Part shown: positions 50,518 through 60,961 of the stretch, piece after piece
Position numbering within the stretch: the first letter of the stretch is position 1
How the letters are laid out: every line of letters begins with the position of its first letter
Assembly (NCBI RefSeq): GCF_000775915.1
Contig: NZ_BBLT01000001.1
Span: 744,001-808,000, forward strand
Direction of reading: 5' to 3'
Length of the DNA: 64,000 nucleotides
DNA from: Sporocytophaga myxococcoides
Lineage (GTDB): Bacteria; Bacteroidota; Bacteroidia; Cytophagales; Cytophagaceae
The notes under the pieces: generated by a model
What the model was told of the DNA's origin: nothing
The model's input: only the letters and a program-made list of their open reading frames with translations
Databases searched by the model: none
Translations under genes and position numbers: made by a program

Positions 50518-51861
50518 TCAACTCTGAGGTAATTTTATGATAGCTCTTGTTCCTTCATCTAGTTTGCTTGTTAGAATCAACTTTCCCGATAACCTATGAA
50601 CAGCTACTTTTGCAAGATACAACCCCATACCTGTTCCAATTGAATAGTCCGATCCTTTGTAAAACATTTCGAATACTCTTTCCATTTTATTCTCAGCTAT
50701 TCCAAGCCCATTGTCTATTACTTCGAATACGATTGCAGAGCTATCTTTACTTACCTTAAGTTCAATAGTTGGCTGCTGTCTGGTCTTCTTTTGAAATACA
50801 AATGCATTCAGCAACAAATGCTTTAGTGCGATTCTGAATACTCTTATATCTGTGATAAAGACCGGCAATGTTTCTGGAACGGAAAGTTGAACATTGTTGA
50901 ATAATACTGGTACTTGTTTTTGAATCTCATTTTTTAGCTCGGAAATAAGTTGATGAAGATCTATTGCTTCTTCAACTATTGGTGTCGCCTGGACCCTGGA
51001 TAGCTCGAGCAAGGTGGTTATAAGTGCTTCTAACTTATCCGAACATGTTCGGATCATGTTTAAAAATGGAATGAATGCACTGTCTTTCAATTCATCTGCA
51101 GCAATATCAAGTACACCGTTCAAACTGGTAAGTGGCCCTTTAAAGTCATGTGATACCTTATATATAAAAGTATTTATATCTTCTTCTTTCTTCTTTAGCT
51201 CATTCTGCTTTAAAGAACTATTTGCATCTGGAAATAGCGTAATGATATTTTTATCCACCAAAGAAAGTATAGATGCTACATAATCGGAGATATGATCATT
51301 GAACTTTAGTTGAAGTGGAATGAAGAAACAATCTCCAGCGTAAAAGGTATCTTCATAGAGGAAATTACCTTTTTTGTCTAATAATATTTCTTTTAAATCC
51401 ATCTCTATTAACCTTCCGGATACTGCTGGATTTATATTTTCGAATGCTTTATTGTATGAAGTTATTTTAAGATATGTGTCAGTTATTATAATAGGATAAA
51501 TATATTCCTGAATTTTATTCTTAAGCTCTGTAGCTGTAAAGTCGGGTCTTATCAGGCCGTTGAGCGAAAAAGAATTTCCATTATCATTTAATTTAACTGT
51601 CCATTCAATCTCCAGAAAGCCTTTGTTGTTTTTATGTCTGAGAATAATTGCAGCTGGATTATTTTTTTCAACTATAGATAGAAAGGAAGTAAAAAGTTTA
51701 GCATATTTATCCAGACAGGTATTATGAAAGTTTGATGATGGTTGCATTTCCTCGTCTAATAAGATGGTTCTGCATCTGTCGTCAACCTTAAGAAAAGTAC
51801 CGTTGATGTCTATCAGGCAAGAGAGCCTTCTATGTTCAATTTGTCCGTTAGATTTTTCCAT
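50518..51861 (-). CDS. Sensor histidine kinase with PAS-like domain
   Basis: 447 residues without membrane spans. Two PAS-like regions (about 10-105 and 115-210), then HisKA with KVSHDFKGPLTSL (phospho-acceptor His at 238), and a HATPase domain with N box (LKHLLLNAFVFQK), G1 (VIDNGLGIAE) and G2 (GTGMGLYLAK). A cytosolic sensor; no response regulator gene is next to it, so its partner is elsewhere. Confidence 0.9.
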   Translation of the reverse strand: MEKSNGQIEHRRLSCLIDINGTFLKVDDRCRTILLDEEMQPSSNFHNTCLDKYAKLFTSFLSIVEKNNPAAIILRHKNNKGFLEIEWTVKLNDNGNSFSLNGLIRPDFTATELKNKIQEYIYPIIITDTYLKITSYNKAFENINPAVSGRLIEMDLKEILLDKKGNFLYEDTFYAGDCFFIPLQLKFNDHISDYVASILSLVDKNIITLFPDANSSLKQNELKKKEEDINTFIYKVSHDFKGPLTSLNGVLDIAADELKDSAFIPFLNMIRTCSDKLEALITTLLELSRVQATPIVEEAIDLHQLISELKNEIQKQVPVLFNNVQLSVPETLPVFITDIRVFRIALKHLLLNAFVFQKKTRQQPTIELKVSKDSSAIVFEVIDNGLGIAENKMERVFEMFYKGSDYSIGTGMGLYLAKVAVHRLSGKLILTSKLDEGTRAIIKLPQS

Positions 51862-51939
51862 ATGCGGTAAAAGAGAAACTCTTCAGTCTGTAACTTGTTT
51901 AATAAATGTTTGAATTAACTCAATAAATCGTTAAGATAA

Positions 51940-53409
51940 ATGATTGCCAGAATATTTCCAGTATTAACAATTGGTTTGTTTTTAATTTTAAACTCTGCAT
52001 GTGGCCAGGGTGCATTGACAGAATTAAAGAAACTATCAGAGACAAATGATTTGAAGCGGGGGAGTATTTCTTTTTATGCTCATGAATTGTCTACCTCCAA
52101 AACGATCCTTAATTACAATGGCACCAAACTATTGATACCCGCATCTAATCAAAAGTTGCTGACAACAGCTGCTGCATTAAACATACTTGGATCTGATTTT
52201 ACATTTAAAACATATGTTGAACATGATGGACAAATTACTGATAAAGGAATCCTTGAAGGAAACATTTATATCAGGGGAGAAGGAGATCCCACATTTGGTA
52301 GTGGCAGAATTTCTTCATCTCAAGCATGGAGTGAAGTATGCAATAAAGTTTGTAAAATATTATCTGATGCTGGTATCAAAAAGATTAATGGTGGTATAAT
52401 AGGTGATGCATCGTGGTTTGAATATAATTCTATCCCTGACTATTGGATCTGGACAGATATTGGTAATTATTATGGTACAGGTGCCTATGGGTTAAATGTA
52501 AATGAGAATACATATAAGCTTTTACTCAAACCAGGAAAAACAATTGGTGATTCAGTTGAAGTTTTGGGAACAGATCCGGTAGTACCTAACATTCAATTTC
52601 TCAATTCTATTAAAACTGCAGCTGAAGGAACCGGCGATAACGGTTACATTTATGGTGCACCTTTTACCAGTTTGAGAATTTTATCAGGGACTATTCCTAG
52701 AGGAGGGAATTTTTCCATTAAAGGCTCAATGCCAGACCCTGCATATTTTGTGGCATCAGGAATTAAGGAAGCTTTAGTAAAAAATAAAATAGAGATTCTT
52801 CTTCCGGCAAGTTCTTTATATACTTTTAATGGTAAGGCAATAACAGAAAGGAAAGTACTACACACCTTTACCTCTTCTCCTCTAAAAGATATAATAAAGG
52901 AGACCAATGTTAATAGTCTTAATCTTTATGCTGAATCATTATTAAAAACCATTGGTAAAAAGTTGTTTAATGAAGGTTCTACTAAAGCAGGAATTAAGGC
53001 ATTGCAGGAATTTTGGAACTCTAAGGGGATAGATCCTTCTGCAGTTATTATTTTCGATGGTAGCGGACTTTCTACTTTTAACTGGACATCTTCTGAAGCA
53101 TTCAGTTATGCACTTTTGCAAATGAGCAAAGAAAAGTATTATTCTGATTTTTATAACTCACTTCCAGTTGCGGGCGTAAATGGTACTTTGAAAAAGGTTG
53201 GGAAAGGTACTATGCTTGAAAATAATATGAGGGCTAAAAGTGGCAGTATGAAAAGGGTTCTATGTTATTCCGGATACATTAAAAACCCTGAAACCGGAAA
53301 GGAATACTCATTTTCTGTTATGGTAAATAATTTTGATTGCTCTGCTTCGTCTTTATTACCGAAATTGGAAAAAATTCTTTTGTTGGTACAGAAAGGTCAA
53401 CTTAATTAA
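51940..53409 (+). CDS. dacB: D-alanyl-D-alanine carboxypeptidase/endopeptidase, PBP4 type
   Basis: 489 residues. Signal peptide with possible lipobox (LNSAC, Cys 21). Catalytic SxxK at 69-72 (PASNQKLL), SxN in NVNSLNLYAESLL, and KSG in RAKSGSM as the KTG box. A typical insertion domain lies between them. Trims or cleaves peptidoglycan cross-links in the periplasm. Divergent from the kinase with a 78-nt gap. Confidence 0.9.
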   Translation: MIARIFPVLTIGLFLILNSACGQGALTELKKLSETNDLKRGSISFYAHELSTSKTILNYNGTKLLIPASNQKLLTTAAALNILGSDFTFKTYVEHDGQITDKGILEGNIYIRGEGDPTFGSGRISSSQAWSEVCNKVCKILSDAGIKKINGGIIGDASWFEYNSIPDYWIWTDIGNYYGTGAYGLNVNENTYKLLLKPGKTIGDSVEVLGTDPVVPNIQFLNSIKTAAEGTGDNGYIYGAPFTSLRILSGTIPRGGNFSIKGSMPDPAYFVASGIKEALVKNKIEILLPASSLYTFNGKAITERKVLHTFTSSPLKDIIKETNVNSLNLYAESLLKTIGKKLFNEGSTKAGIKALQEFWNSKGIDPSAVIIFDGSGLSTFNWTSSEAFSYALLQMSKEKYYSDFYNSLPVAGVNGTLKKVGKGTMLENNMRAKSGSMKRVLCYSGYIKNPETGKEYSFSVMVNNFDCSASSLLPKLEKILLLVQKGQLN

Positions 53410-53605
53410 TCTTGAGGATATTAATTGATGAGACTTTTGATTCTTGAGGAATGATTTTTTGATTATATAAAAGTGAAGATCAGTATTTTAAAATAAAAGT
53501 ATTGAGGAAGATAGAGATCGGGTGCCTTAATAATAATAGCACATCATCCGATTCTAAAACCAAGTTGGAAAAACTCTTTGTAAGGTAAGACCTGTAATAA
53601 CAGGC

Positions 53606-54565
53606 TTACTTATTTTCATTAGCTTCTACAGAATTGTCTTTAGGCTCTTCATCTTTTTTAGGAAACCAAATTGAAAAAAGAATTGAAAGAGCCAGTATTC
53701 CTGCAACTATCATCAGGGCATACTTCATATCTATTTCAAACCAGCCAGCTCCTCCGGCAACAAGCTTTACTCCAATGAATATCAAAATTAAGGAGAGGCC
53801 GTAGTGGATGTAATGGAATAATTGCATTATACCAGCTAAAGCAAAGTACAGAGATCTAAGGCCTAAAAGAGCAAAAACGTTTGAAGTATAGACAATGAAA
53901 GGATCTTTACTTACTGCAAGGATAGCAGGAATTGAATCAGCAGCGAAAACAATATCCGTTGTTTCTACTACCAGAGTTACAATAAACAAAGGTGTAGCAA
54001 ACAACTGCCCGTTGATTCTGGTGAAAAAAGAATCTCCATGGTATTGTTTCGTTACTCGTAAGAATTTGTTTACTAAAGTTATAATGGGATTTTTTTCAGG
54101 ATTAATTTCTTCATCACTTCCCAAAAACATTTTGATTCCGGTAAATACTAAGAAAGCTCCCAAAACGAAAACAGTCCAGTGGAATTGATTGATTAAAGAA
54201 ACGCCGACAACTATAAATAGAGCTCTTAGTACAAGCGCTCCAATGATTCCCCAAAACAAAACCTTTCTTTGATATTCAGCAGGGACTCTGAAATAATTGA
54301 AGATCAGCATGAATACAAAAAGGTTATCTACGCTTAAAGATTCTTCAATCAGATACCCTGTAAGAAATTCAAATGCAGCGGTTTTACCTTTCCAGAAATA
54401 AACAAAAATATTAAAAGCTATTGCCAGACCTATCCAAAATGCAGACCACCATAAAGCAGATTTAACAGTTACAGTCTCATTTTTTCTATTCAGAACAAAC
54501 AGGTCCAGAATCAGAAGGCCCAGTACACAAATGTTAAAGATTATCCAAAAGTAAATGTTATCCAT
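53606..54565 (-). CDS. TerC family integral membrane protein
   Basis: 319 residues, nine or so helices. TerC hallmarks: LTGYLIEESLSVDNLFVFMLIF (about 69-90), VETTDIVFAADSIPAILAVS and SNVFALLGLRSLYF, with the conserved acidic residues in membrane helices. Members are linked to metal ion export (Mn) and tellurite resistance. An acidic hydrophilic tail ends the protein. No ter operon nearby. Confidence 0.88.
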   Translation of the reverse strand: MDNIYFWIIFNICVLGLLILDLFVLNRKNETVTVKSALWWSAFWIGLAIAFNIFVYFWKGKTAAFEFLTGYLIEESLSVDNLFVFMLIFNYFRVPAEYQRKVLFWGIIGALVLRALFIVVGVSLINQFHWTVFVLGAFLVFTGIKMFLGSDEEINPEKNPIITLVNKFLRVTKQYHGDSFFTRINGQLFATPLFIVTLVVETTDIVFAADSIPAILAVSKDPFIVYTSNVFALLGLRSLYFALAGIMQLFHYIHYGLSLILIFIGVKLVAGGAGWFEIDMKYALMIVAGILALSILFSIWFPKKDEEPKDNSVEANENK

Positions 54566-54654
54566 TAAGTTGATTTGTCAGCAGATACCCTAATAAAATT
54601 CAATAAAATTAATTAAAAGAACAGACATTGAAAGTAAAATATTTGAAATTTTTT

Positions 54655-55302
54655 TCAGATCTGCTCGTTAGTCTTTTTAACTTTCCGTCTTTCAGAAAGG
54701 TAAGTTTTTATGACAGGAATCCACGTAATGACTACTATTCCTCCTATAAATAATTCAAGGTGCTCTTTTATTTGAGGAAACATTATACCTAAAAAATAAC
54801 CCAGTAAAAGCATTGAAAAGACCCAAAGTAATCCACCTATTACATTATAGGCAAAAAACTTTTTAAAGTTAAATTTTACAACTCCTGCAAATATAGGTGC
54901 AAATGTTCTTATGATAGGGAGGAATCTCCCCATTATTAAAGCCAGTCCTCCATATTTTATAAAAAAGGCTTCAGCTGCCATAATGTATTTCTTTTTAAAC
55001 AGGAGGGAATCTTTTCGGGAAAGTAATGCTTCTCCCATTTTTTTTCCAAATGCATATCCTGCAAGATTACCAAGTACTGCAGCAAGGGATATGGTACCTA
55101 GTAGAAAGAGAATAGAAGTGTTCAATATGCCTGTAGCACAGAATATTCCTGTTGTAAAGAGAAGTGTGTCACCCGGCAGAAAAAAACCGAAAAACAAACC
55201 ATTCTCAACAAATACAACTATAAGGATTAAAGTTACACCTCCAAACAGTATCAGTTTCTCGGGATCGATCAGTTGCTGGAAGAGGTGTAGTATAGAATCC
55301 AT
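54655..55302 (-). CDS. DedA family membrane protein
   Basis: 215 residues with about five helices. DedA motifs: ENGLFFGFFLPGDTLLFTTG and GRFLPIIRTFAPIFAGV (the G-x-x-x-x-x-R-x-x-x-P box). DedA proteins act as lipid flippases or in membrane homeostasis. Located 30 nt after nuoN in the same direction, possibly read through from the nuo operon. Confidence 0.88.
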   Translation of the reverse strand: MDSILHLFQQLIDPEKLILFGGVTLILIVVFVENGLFFGFFLPGDTLLFTTGIFCATGILNTSILFLLGTISLAAVLGNLAGYAFGKKMGEALLSRKDSLLFKKKYIMAAEAFFIKYGGLALIMGRFLPIIRTFAPIFAGVVKFNFKKFFAYNVIGGLLWVFSMLLLGYFLGIMFPQIKEHLELFIGGIVVITWIPVIKTYLSERRKVKKTNEQI

Positions 55303-55331
55303 TACAAGAATAATTTGATAAGACTTCTGCT

Positions 55332-56720
55332 TTAAGTTAAAGACTTTATAGCATCAATAAATAGGCCAGGAGTTACTCCAAGTAAAATTATTATGCAGCC
55401 TATTAATACTAAAACAGCTTTATTTATAACAGTAAGTTGTATTGATTCCGTTTCAGATTCTCCTGAATACATTGAAATAATTACTCTGAAATAATAGTAA
55501 ACGCTTATTAAAGAACCTAATACAGCTACAATAACCAACCCTAAATAGCCTTCCTGAAGTACAGCTGAGAATAGATAAAATTTAGCAAAGAATCCTACAG
55601 CAGGTGGAATACCAGCCAAAGAAAGCATGGAAATAACCATTATTACAGCCAGTAAAGGATGAGATTTTCCAAGACCACTGAAAGATTCAAATGAATCATT
55701 GCCTTTTATTTTAATGACATAATGTAAAACTGCAAATGCACAAAGTGTTGAAAGTGCATAAGAGGAAGTATAAAGTACCAACGCATCTTGGCTTTCATAC
55801 CTGGTAAGTAGAATAGTCATTAGCATGTAACCGGCCTGAGCAATACCAGAATATGCTAGCATTCTTTTGACACTTGTCTGATATACTGCTAAAATATTTC
55901 CGGTTAAGATGGTAAAGATAATAATCACTGAAAGTGTAGATCCCCATTGAGGAAGCAATGAAACAAACGAAGTATTGAATAATCTGTAGAAAGCTGCAAA
56001 CGCTGCTGTTTTTACAATAGTTGCCATGAAGGCAGTAATAACGAGAGGCGCTCCTTCATAAACATCAGGTGTCCAGAAGTGGAATGGTACTGCAGAAACT
56101 TTGAATGCAAGACCAATCATAACCATAAATATACCTGTGTAAAATAAGACAGATACAGAACCTGAATTATTTGACGCGATTAGCGCAATTTCATGAATAT
56201 TGAATGTGCCGGTGGCTCCATACAAAAGTGCAATACCAAACAATAAAATACCGGTAGCAAAAGCACCCATTATAAAATATTTTAAAGAAGCCTCGTTGGA
56301 AGACAGTTCTTTTTTTCTGCTACCTGCCAGAATAAACATTGGAATAGAAAGGATTTCAATTCCAAGGAAAAGCATTGCAAGATGGGTAAAAGATACGAGT
56401 ACAATTGTACCTGTTAAGGTAAACATTATCAGTGAATAGTGATCTGCCTGATTGAATTCATTGGAATCATATTGATCTTTAGAGATAAAAAACCAAACAA
56501 GAGCCATTAGAATAATCAGACCGGAAAATACTCCTGCATAATGATCAAATACAATCATATTAGGAAAGTACTGATATGCAGAAGTTAACTCAGATAGGTT
56601 TACACAAAATACTCCAGTTAGGCCAAGAACTAAAATTGTCCAAAGGTATTTTCTGAATCCGAAGATCTCGGATAACATTGAAACTATGCCAAGTAATGCT
56701 GTTAGAATTAATGTTTTCAT
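55332..56720 (-). CDS. nuoN: NADH-quinone oxidoreductase subunit N
   Basis: 462 residues, about 14 membrane helices. Antiporter-like proton channel subunit: conserved Glu in SLIMFTLTGT...LAMLFLGIEILSIP and Lys in KYFIMGAFATGILLFG and FKVSAVPFHFWTPDVYEGAP. Last gene of the nuo cluster, 3 nt after nuoM. Confidence 0.95.
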   Translation of the reverse strand: MKTLILTALLGIVSMLSEIFGFRKYLWTILVLGLTGVFCVNLSELTSAYQYFPNMIVFDHYAGVFSGLIILMALVWFFISKDQYDSNEFNQADHYSLIMFTLTGTIVLVSFTHLAMLFLGIEILSIPMFILAGSRKKELSSNEASLKYFIMGAFATGILLFGIALLYGATGTFNIHEIALIASNNSGSVSVLFYTGIFMVMIGLAFKVSAVPFHFWTPDVYEGAPLVITAFMATIVKTAAFAAFYRLFNTSFVSLLPQWGSTLSVIIIFTILTGNILAVYQTSVKRMLAYSGIAQAGYMLMTILLTRYESQDALVLYTSSYALSTLCAFAVLHYVIKIKGNDSFESFSGLGKSHPLLAVIMVISMLSLAGIPPAVGFFAKFYLFSAVLQEGYLGLVIVAVLGSLISVYYYFRVIISMYSGESETESIQLTVINKAVLVLIGCIIILLGVTPGLFIDAIKSLT

Positions 56721-56723
56721 CGG

Positions 56724-58190
56724 TTATTTCAAACTTAAAGATGTCCCTGTCCCTTTGATTAATACTTTAACTGCTGGTTCCGAAATTTCAAGGAATGTTT
56801 CAGGGTATATCCCCATCCAGAATATTAAAATGATAATTGGAATTAATACCAGTTTTTCACTTGTAAACAGATCTGTAAATCCTGAAGTTAACTGGTTCGT
56901 TTCTCCCAGCATAATCTTCTGGAAGCTAGATAACATATATACAGCACCAAGAATTATAGAAACTCCGGCTACTGCAGCTATCCATGGATTGTACTGGAAA
57001 ATTCCGACGAAAAGAAGGAACTCACCAGGAAAACCTCCTGTAAATGGAAGTGCAATGCTGCTGAAAAGCAAAATGATAAATGTAACAGTAAAGAAAGGAG
57101 CAACATTTCTTATTCCTCCTAAAGAAGATAGTTCAAGTGTTTTGGTTCTGTCAAACAGAACATCAATCACAAAGAATAATCCTACAACATTAATTCCATG
57201 GGATAACATCTGAATAATCCCACCCTGAAGACTTTCTTCCGCAAGCGTGAATATTCCCGCTGCAATCAGCCCTACGTGAGCGATTGAAACATAGGCAATA
57301 AGCCTCTTGAAGTCTTTTTGTTTAATTGCTATAATTGAAGCATAGATAATTCCGATGACACTAAGGATAATTGCCGGCATTCCATAATTATGAACAGCTT
57401 CTGGTACAAGGGGAAGAATCCATCTTATAACTCCATAGATACCCATCTTTAGCATGATTCCGGAAAGAAGCATTGTACCTTGAACAGGCGTAACTGTATA
57501 GGTATCAGGTTGCCATGTATGGAATGGGAATATCGGCATCTTAATAGCAAATGCCAGGAAGAAAGCAAAGAACACAAGAGCCTGATCTGTTGAACTTAAT
57601 GTACTTCCAACGGCATAGAATTGATTGATGTCAAATGAACTGTTTGGAGTCTGTAAATACAGATAAATGATAGCAATTAGCATTAAAAGGCTGCCTGCCA
57701 ATGTATAAACGAAGAACTTGAAGGTGATTTTTTTTCTGTTTTCTCCACCCCAGATCAATGCAATGAAATAGATCGGGATAAGCGCAAGCTCCCAGAATAC
57801 ATAAAATAGAAATGCATCACGAGCAACAAATACACCAACAAGGGCAGACTGCATAATTAATATAAGCCCATAGAAATAGTTGCTGTTAGCAAATGATCTT
57901 CTGAATGATGAAAGGATGATTAAAGGTATAAGAAAGGTGGTAAGCATTACCAGAAGTATGCTAATTCCGTCCATTCCTACGCTGAATGATATCCCCATTG
58001 ATTTCACCCAAGGTATTGATGTAGCATAAGCCAATGTATCTTGAGGATTAAATTTTAAGAGTAAAACCAGAGAATAAGCAAATTCAGCTAATGTGGCCGC
58101 AAATGCAAATTGTTTTGCCCTATTGTCAGGAAGCAGGAATGAAATTAAGCCTGCTACCAGCGGTAGAAAAATTAAAATACTGGTTTCCAT
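56724..58190 (-). CDS. nuoM: NADH-quinone oxidoreductase subunit M
   Basis: 488 residues, about 14 helices. Motifs: FYVFWELALIPIYFIALIWGG, FFLAFAIKMPIFPFHTWQPDTY and SHGINVVGLFFV. Proton-pumping antiporter-like subunit; overlaps nuoL by 1 nt. Confidence 0.95.
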   Translation of the reverse strand: METSILIFLPLVAGLISFLLPDNRAKQFAFAATLAEFAYSLVLLLKFNPQDTLAYATSIPWVKSMGISFSVGMDGISILLVMLTTFLIPLIILSSFRRSFANSNYFYGLILIMQSALVGVFVARDAFLFYVFWELALIPIYFIALIWGGENRKKITFKFFVYTLAGSLLMLIAIIYLYLQTPNSSFDINQFYAVGSTLSSTDQALVFFAFFLAFAIKMPIFPFHTWQPDTYTVTPVQGTMLLSGIMLKMGIYGVIRWILPLVPEAVHNYGMPAIILSVIGIIYASIIAIKQKDFKRLIAYVSIAHVGLIAAGIFTLAEESLQGGIIQMLSHGINVVGLFFVIDVLFDRTKTLELSSLGGIRNVAPFFTVTFIILLFSSIALPFTGGFPGEFLLFVGIFQYNPWIAAVAGVSIILGAVYMLSSFQKIMLGETNQLTSGFTDLFTSEKLVLIPIIILIFWMGIYPETFLEISEPAVKVLIKGTGTSLSLK

Positions 58191-60106
58191 TAAAACTTGA
58201 TAATCGTGTTAAAGAACAATATTAATATGATGCCAATAACCATAGCAAACATGTAGAAACTGATGCTACCGTTTTGTAGAAATCTTAAAGCTGCACTGCC
58301 TTTGTCTACTCCTTTACCCCATGCATTTACAAAGTTGTCAATAATTTTTATCTCAAACACTTTGTAGAAAATATCTCCAAGCCAGTAAAGAGGTTTTACT
58401 ACCAGAGCTCTGTATATTTCGTCGATGTAGTATTTGTTGTAGAGTATTTTATGAGTAGCAGAAAGATTGGATCCCTCAGGAGCCGGAACTGCTTTTTTGG
58501 ATATGTAAACTAATGCAGTAATTGCAATTACCAATAAAACTGCTCCGACTGAAATACCCATTAGCATTAATTCTGTTGAATGGCTTAGTGCATGTCCCGC
58601 ATGTTGATTAATCGGCGCTATAACTGGGCTAAGGAATGATTTAAGAAAGTTATGACCTCCAAGGACTTCAGGAACACCTACAAAACCTCCAACAACTGAA
58701 AGGACTGCAAGTACCATCAATGGGATAGTCATGATAAGCGGAGACTCATGCAAATGCGATTTCTGATGTTCTGTACCTCTGAATGATCCAAAGAAAGTTA
58801 AGAAAACCAAACGGAACATATAGAATGTAGTCATTAAGGCACCTAAAACTCCAAGTGCCCAAAGGATAGGGGAGTGTTCATAAGCATGAGCCAGTATTTC
58901 GTCTTTAGAGAAAAATCCAGCAAATGGAGGAATGCCCGCAATAGCAACAGTTCCTATGATAAAAGTAGCAAAGGTAATTGGAAGTTTTTTCCAAAGTCCG
59001 CCCATGCTTCTGATATCCTGCTCGCCACTCATAGCATGAATTACGCTACCAGCTCCAAGGAAAAGAAGTGCTTTAAAGAATGCGTGAGTTGCTACGTGGA
59101 ATATTGCTGTTGAATAAGCTCCCATTCCAAGTGCGAAGAACATATATCCCAACTGGCTAACTGTAGAATAAGCAAGTACCTTTTTGATATCGTTTTGAAC
59201 CAGCCCTATTGTAGCTGCAAAAAGAGCAGTTGTAAGACCGATAATTTGAATTACTTCAAGAGTAAATGGAGCTAATGAGAAAAGTACATTTGATCTTACA
59301 ATCATGTAAATACCTGCTGTTACCATGGTTGCTGCGTGAATTAACGCTGAAACCGGAGTAGGACCTGCCATCGCATCAGGTAACCATGTATAAAGTGGAA
59401 TTTGTGCACTTTTACCGGTGGCTCCAAGGAATAATAACAAAGTGATTGCTATTAGTACAGGCTGAACAATACCTGGTTTGAATATAGTTTGAGCTTGTTC
59501 GAAGACAACGCTATATTCAAGACTACCGAATGTAACGATGATCAAAAGCATTCCTAATAGGAAGCCAAGGTCACCGATACGGTTCATTATGAATGCTTTT
59601 TTCGCAGCATTGTTATAGTCATTGTTTTTAAACCAGAATCCGATAAGGAGATAAGAGCAAAGTCCTACACCTTCCCAGCCTGCAAAAAGAACAAGGAAGT
59701 TAGAGCCCATCACAAGGATCAACATGGAGAAAACAAATAGATTCAGGTAAGCGAAATACCTTGCAAATCCTTCATCATGAGACATGTATCCGGCAGAATA
59801 CAAATGGATTAAGAATCCAACCCCTGTAATGATTGTCATCATTGTAACAGAAAGCGGATCTATAAGAAATGAAAGCTTTATATCAAGTGAACCTGCTGAA
59901 ATCCAGTTGAAATAAGTAAGCGTTTCAGATTGAATGCTTCCGTTTAATACATTGATCAAAAGGGAAAGCACAATAAGGAAGGATCCAAGAATACTTCCGC
60001 AACCAACAATTCCTACAAGGGCTTTGTTTAATTTTTTATTAGCTAAACCAATTATCAAAAATCCAATAAGAGGTAAAACAGGTATTAACCAGGCTAATTG
60101 TAACAT
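58190..60106 (-). CDS. nuoL: NADH-quinone oxidoreductase subunit L
   Basis: 638 residues with about 16 helices, including the distal part that forms the long lateral helix. Motifs: LFAGWEGVGLCSYLLIGFW, GKSAQIPLYTWLPDAMAGPTPVSALIHAATMVTAGIY (in part) and HAFFKALLFLGAGSVIHAM. Normal length and intact. Confidence 0.95.
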   Translation of the reverse strand: MLQLAWLIPVLPLIGFLIIGLANKKLNKALVGIVGCGSILGSFLIVLSLLINVLNGSIQSETLTYFNWISAGSLDIKLSFLIDPLSVTMMTIITGVGFLIHLYSAGYMSHDEGFARYFAYLNLFVFSMLILVMGSNFLVLFAGWEGVGLCSYLLIGFWFKNNDYNNAAKKAFIMNRIGDLGFLLGMLLIIVTFGSLEYSVVFEQAQTIFKPGIVQPVLIAITLLLFLGATGKSAQIPLYTWLPDAMAGPTPVSALIHAATMVTAGIYMIVRSNVLFSLAPFTLEVIQIIGLTTALFAATIGLVQNDIKKVLAYSTVSQLGYMFFALGMGAYSTAIFHVATHAFFKALLFLGAGSVIHAMSGEQDIRSMGGLWKKLPITFATFIIGTVAIAGIPPFAGFFSKDEILAHAYEHSPILWALGVLGALMTTFYMFRLVFLTFFGSFRGTEHQKSHLHESPLIMTIPLMVLAVLSVVGGFVGVPEVLGGHNFLKSFLSPVIAPINQHAGHALSHSTELMLMGISVGAVLLVIAITALVYISKKAVPAPEGSNLSATHKILYNKYYIDEIYRALVVKPLYWLGDIFYKVFEIKIIDNFVNAWGKGVDKGSAALRFLQNGSISFYMFAMVIGIILILFFNTIIKF

Positions 60107-60122
60107 CTTTTATCTATTTATT

Positions 60123-60437
60123 CTACCACTTTAATTTATTCAGAGAATTTATATCTACCGATCCTGTATTTCTGTATATCATTACAAGAATAGCCAGACC
60201 GACCGTAATTTCAGCTGCTGCAACTGCCATGATAAAGAAAACGAATACCTGTCCTGACGCATCATTATGAAATACAGAAAATGCCACAAGCAAAAGGTTT
60301 ACAGCATTCAGCATCAGCTCGATGGACATAAATATGATAATGATATTCCTTCGTACAAGAACCCCCATGACGCCTATCGCAAAAAGGATACTTGCAAGAA
60401 CAAGGTAGTTTGTAACTGTGTTTGATAAAACTTGCAT
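60123..60437 (-). CDS. nuoK: NADH-quinone oxidoreductase subunit K
   Basis: 104 residues, three helices. [17 protein letters not shown] holds the conserved Glu of helix 2; [13 protein letters not shown] holds that of helix 3. Small membrane subunit between L and J. Confidence 0.95.
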   Translation of the reverse strand: MQVLSNTVTNYLVLASILFAIGVMGVLVRRNIIIIFMSIELMLNAVNLLLVAFSVFHNDASGQVFVFFIMAVAAAEITVGLAILVMIYRNTGSVDINSLNKLKW

Positions 60438-60455
60438 GATCTGCTATTTCAATTA

Positions 60456-60959
60456 TTAATGATCTTTAAGATTCTTTTTTCCCAACATCACAGCTCCGAT
60501 CATTGCAGAAAGGAATAGTGTGGATGAAACTTCAAATGGAAGTAAATATTCATCAAAAAGGATTTTGCCCAGATTTTTAACTGAACCCATATCTGAATTT
60601 ACCACCTGTGCTGCTTCAGCCTGATGAAGACCTTTAACAGCTCCAAGCAATACAATCAACAATAACCCTCCAGAAATAGCACCGGCTATTTTAGGTAGCA
60701 TAGACTTGTCTGTATCGTTAGTTTTGTTAAGGTTTAATAGCATGATAACAAAGAGGAACAGAACCAAAATTGCTCCCGCATACACTATAATATGCACAAT
60801 GAAAAGAAATTCTGCATTCAAAAGAACATAGTGGCCTGCTATAGAAAAGAAAGTCAATATCAGAAATAATACACTATACACCGGGTTTTTAGAAAATATA
60901 ACCGCTAATGCAGCACCTATCGAAATGATAGACAAAATCAAAAATACCAACTGATCCAT
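60456..60959 (-). CDS. nuoJ: NADH-quinone oxidoreductase subunit J
   Basis: 167 residues, five helices. The YAGAILVLFLFVIMLLNL stretch is the NuoJ signature. Stop-to-start spacing of 2 nt from nuoI. Confidence 0.95.
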   Translation of the reverse strand: MDQLVFLILSIISIGAALAVIFSKNPVYSVLFLILTFFSIAGHYVLLNAEFLFIVHIIVYAGAILVLFLFVIMLLNLNKTNDTDKSMLPKIAGAISGGLLLIVLLGAVKGLHQAEAAQVVNSDMGSVKNLGKILFDEYLLPFEVSSTLFLSAMIGAVMLGKKNLKDH

Positions 60960-60961
60960 TG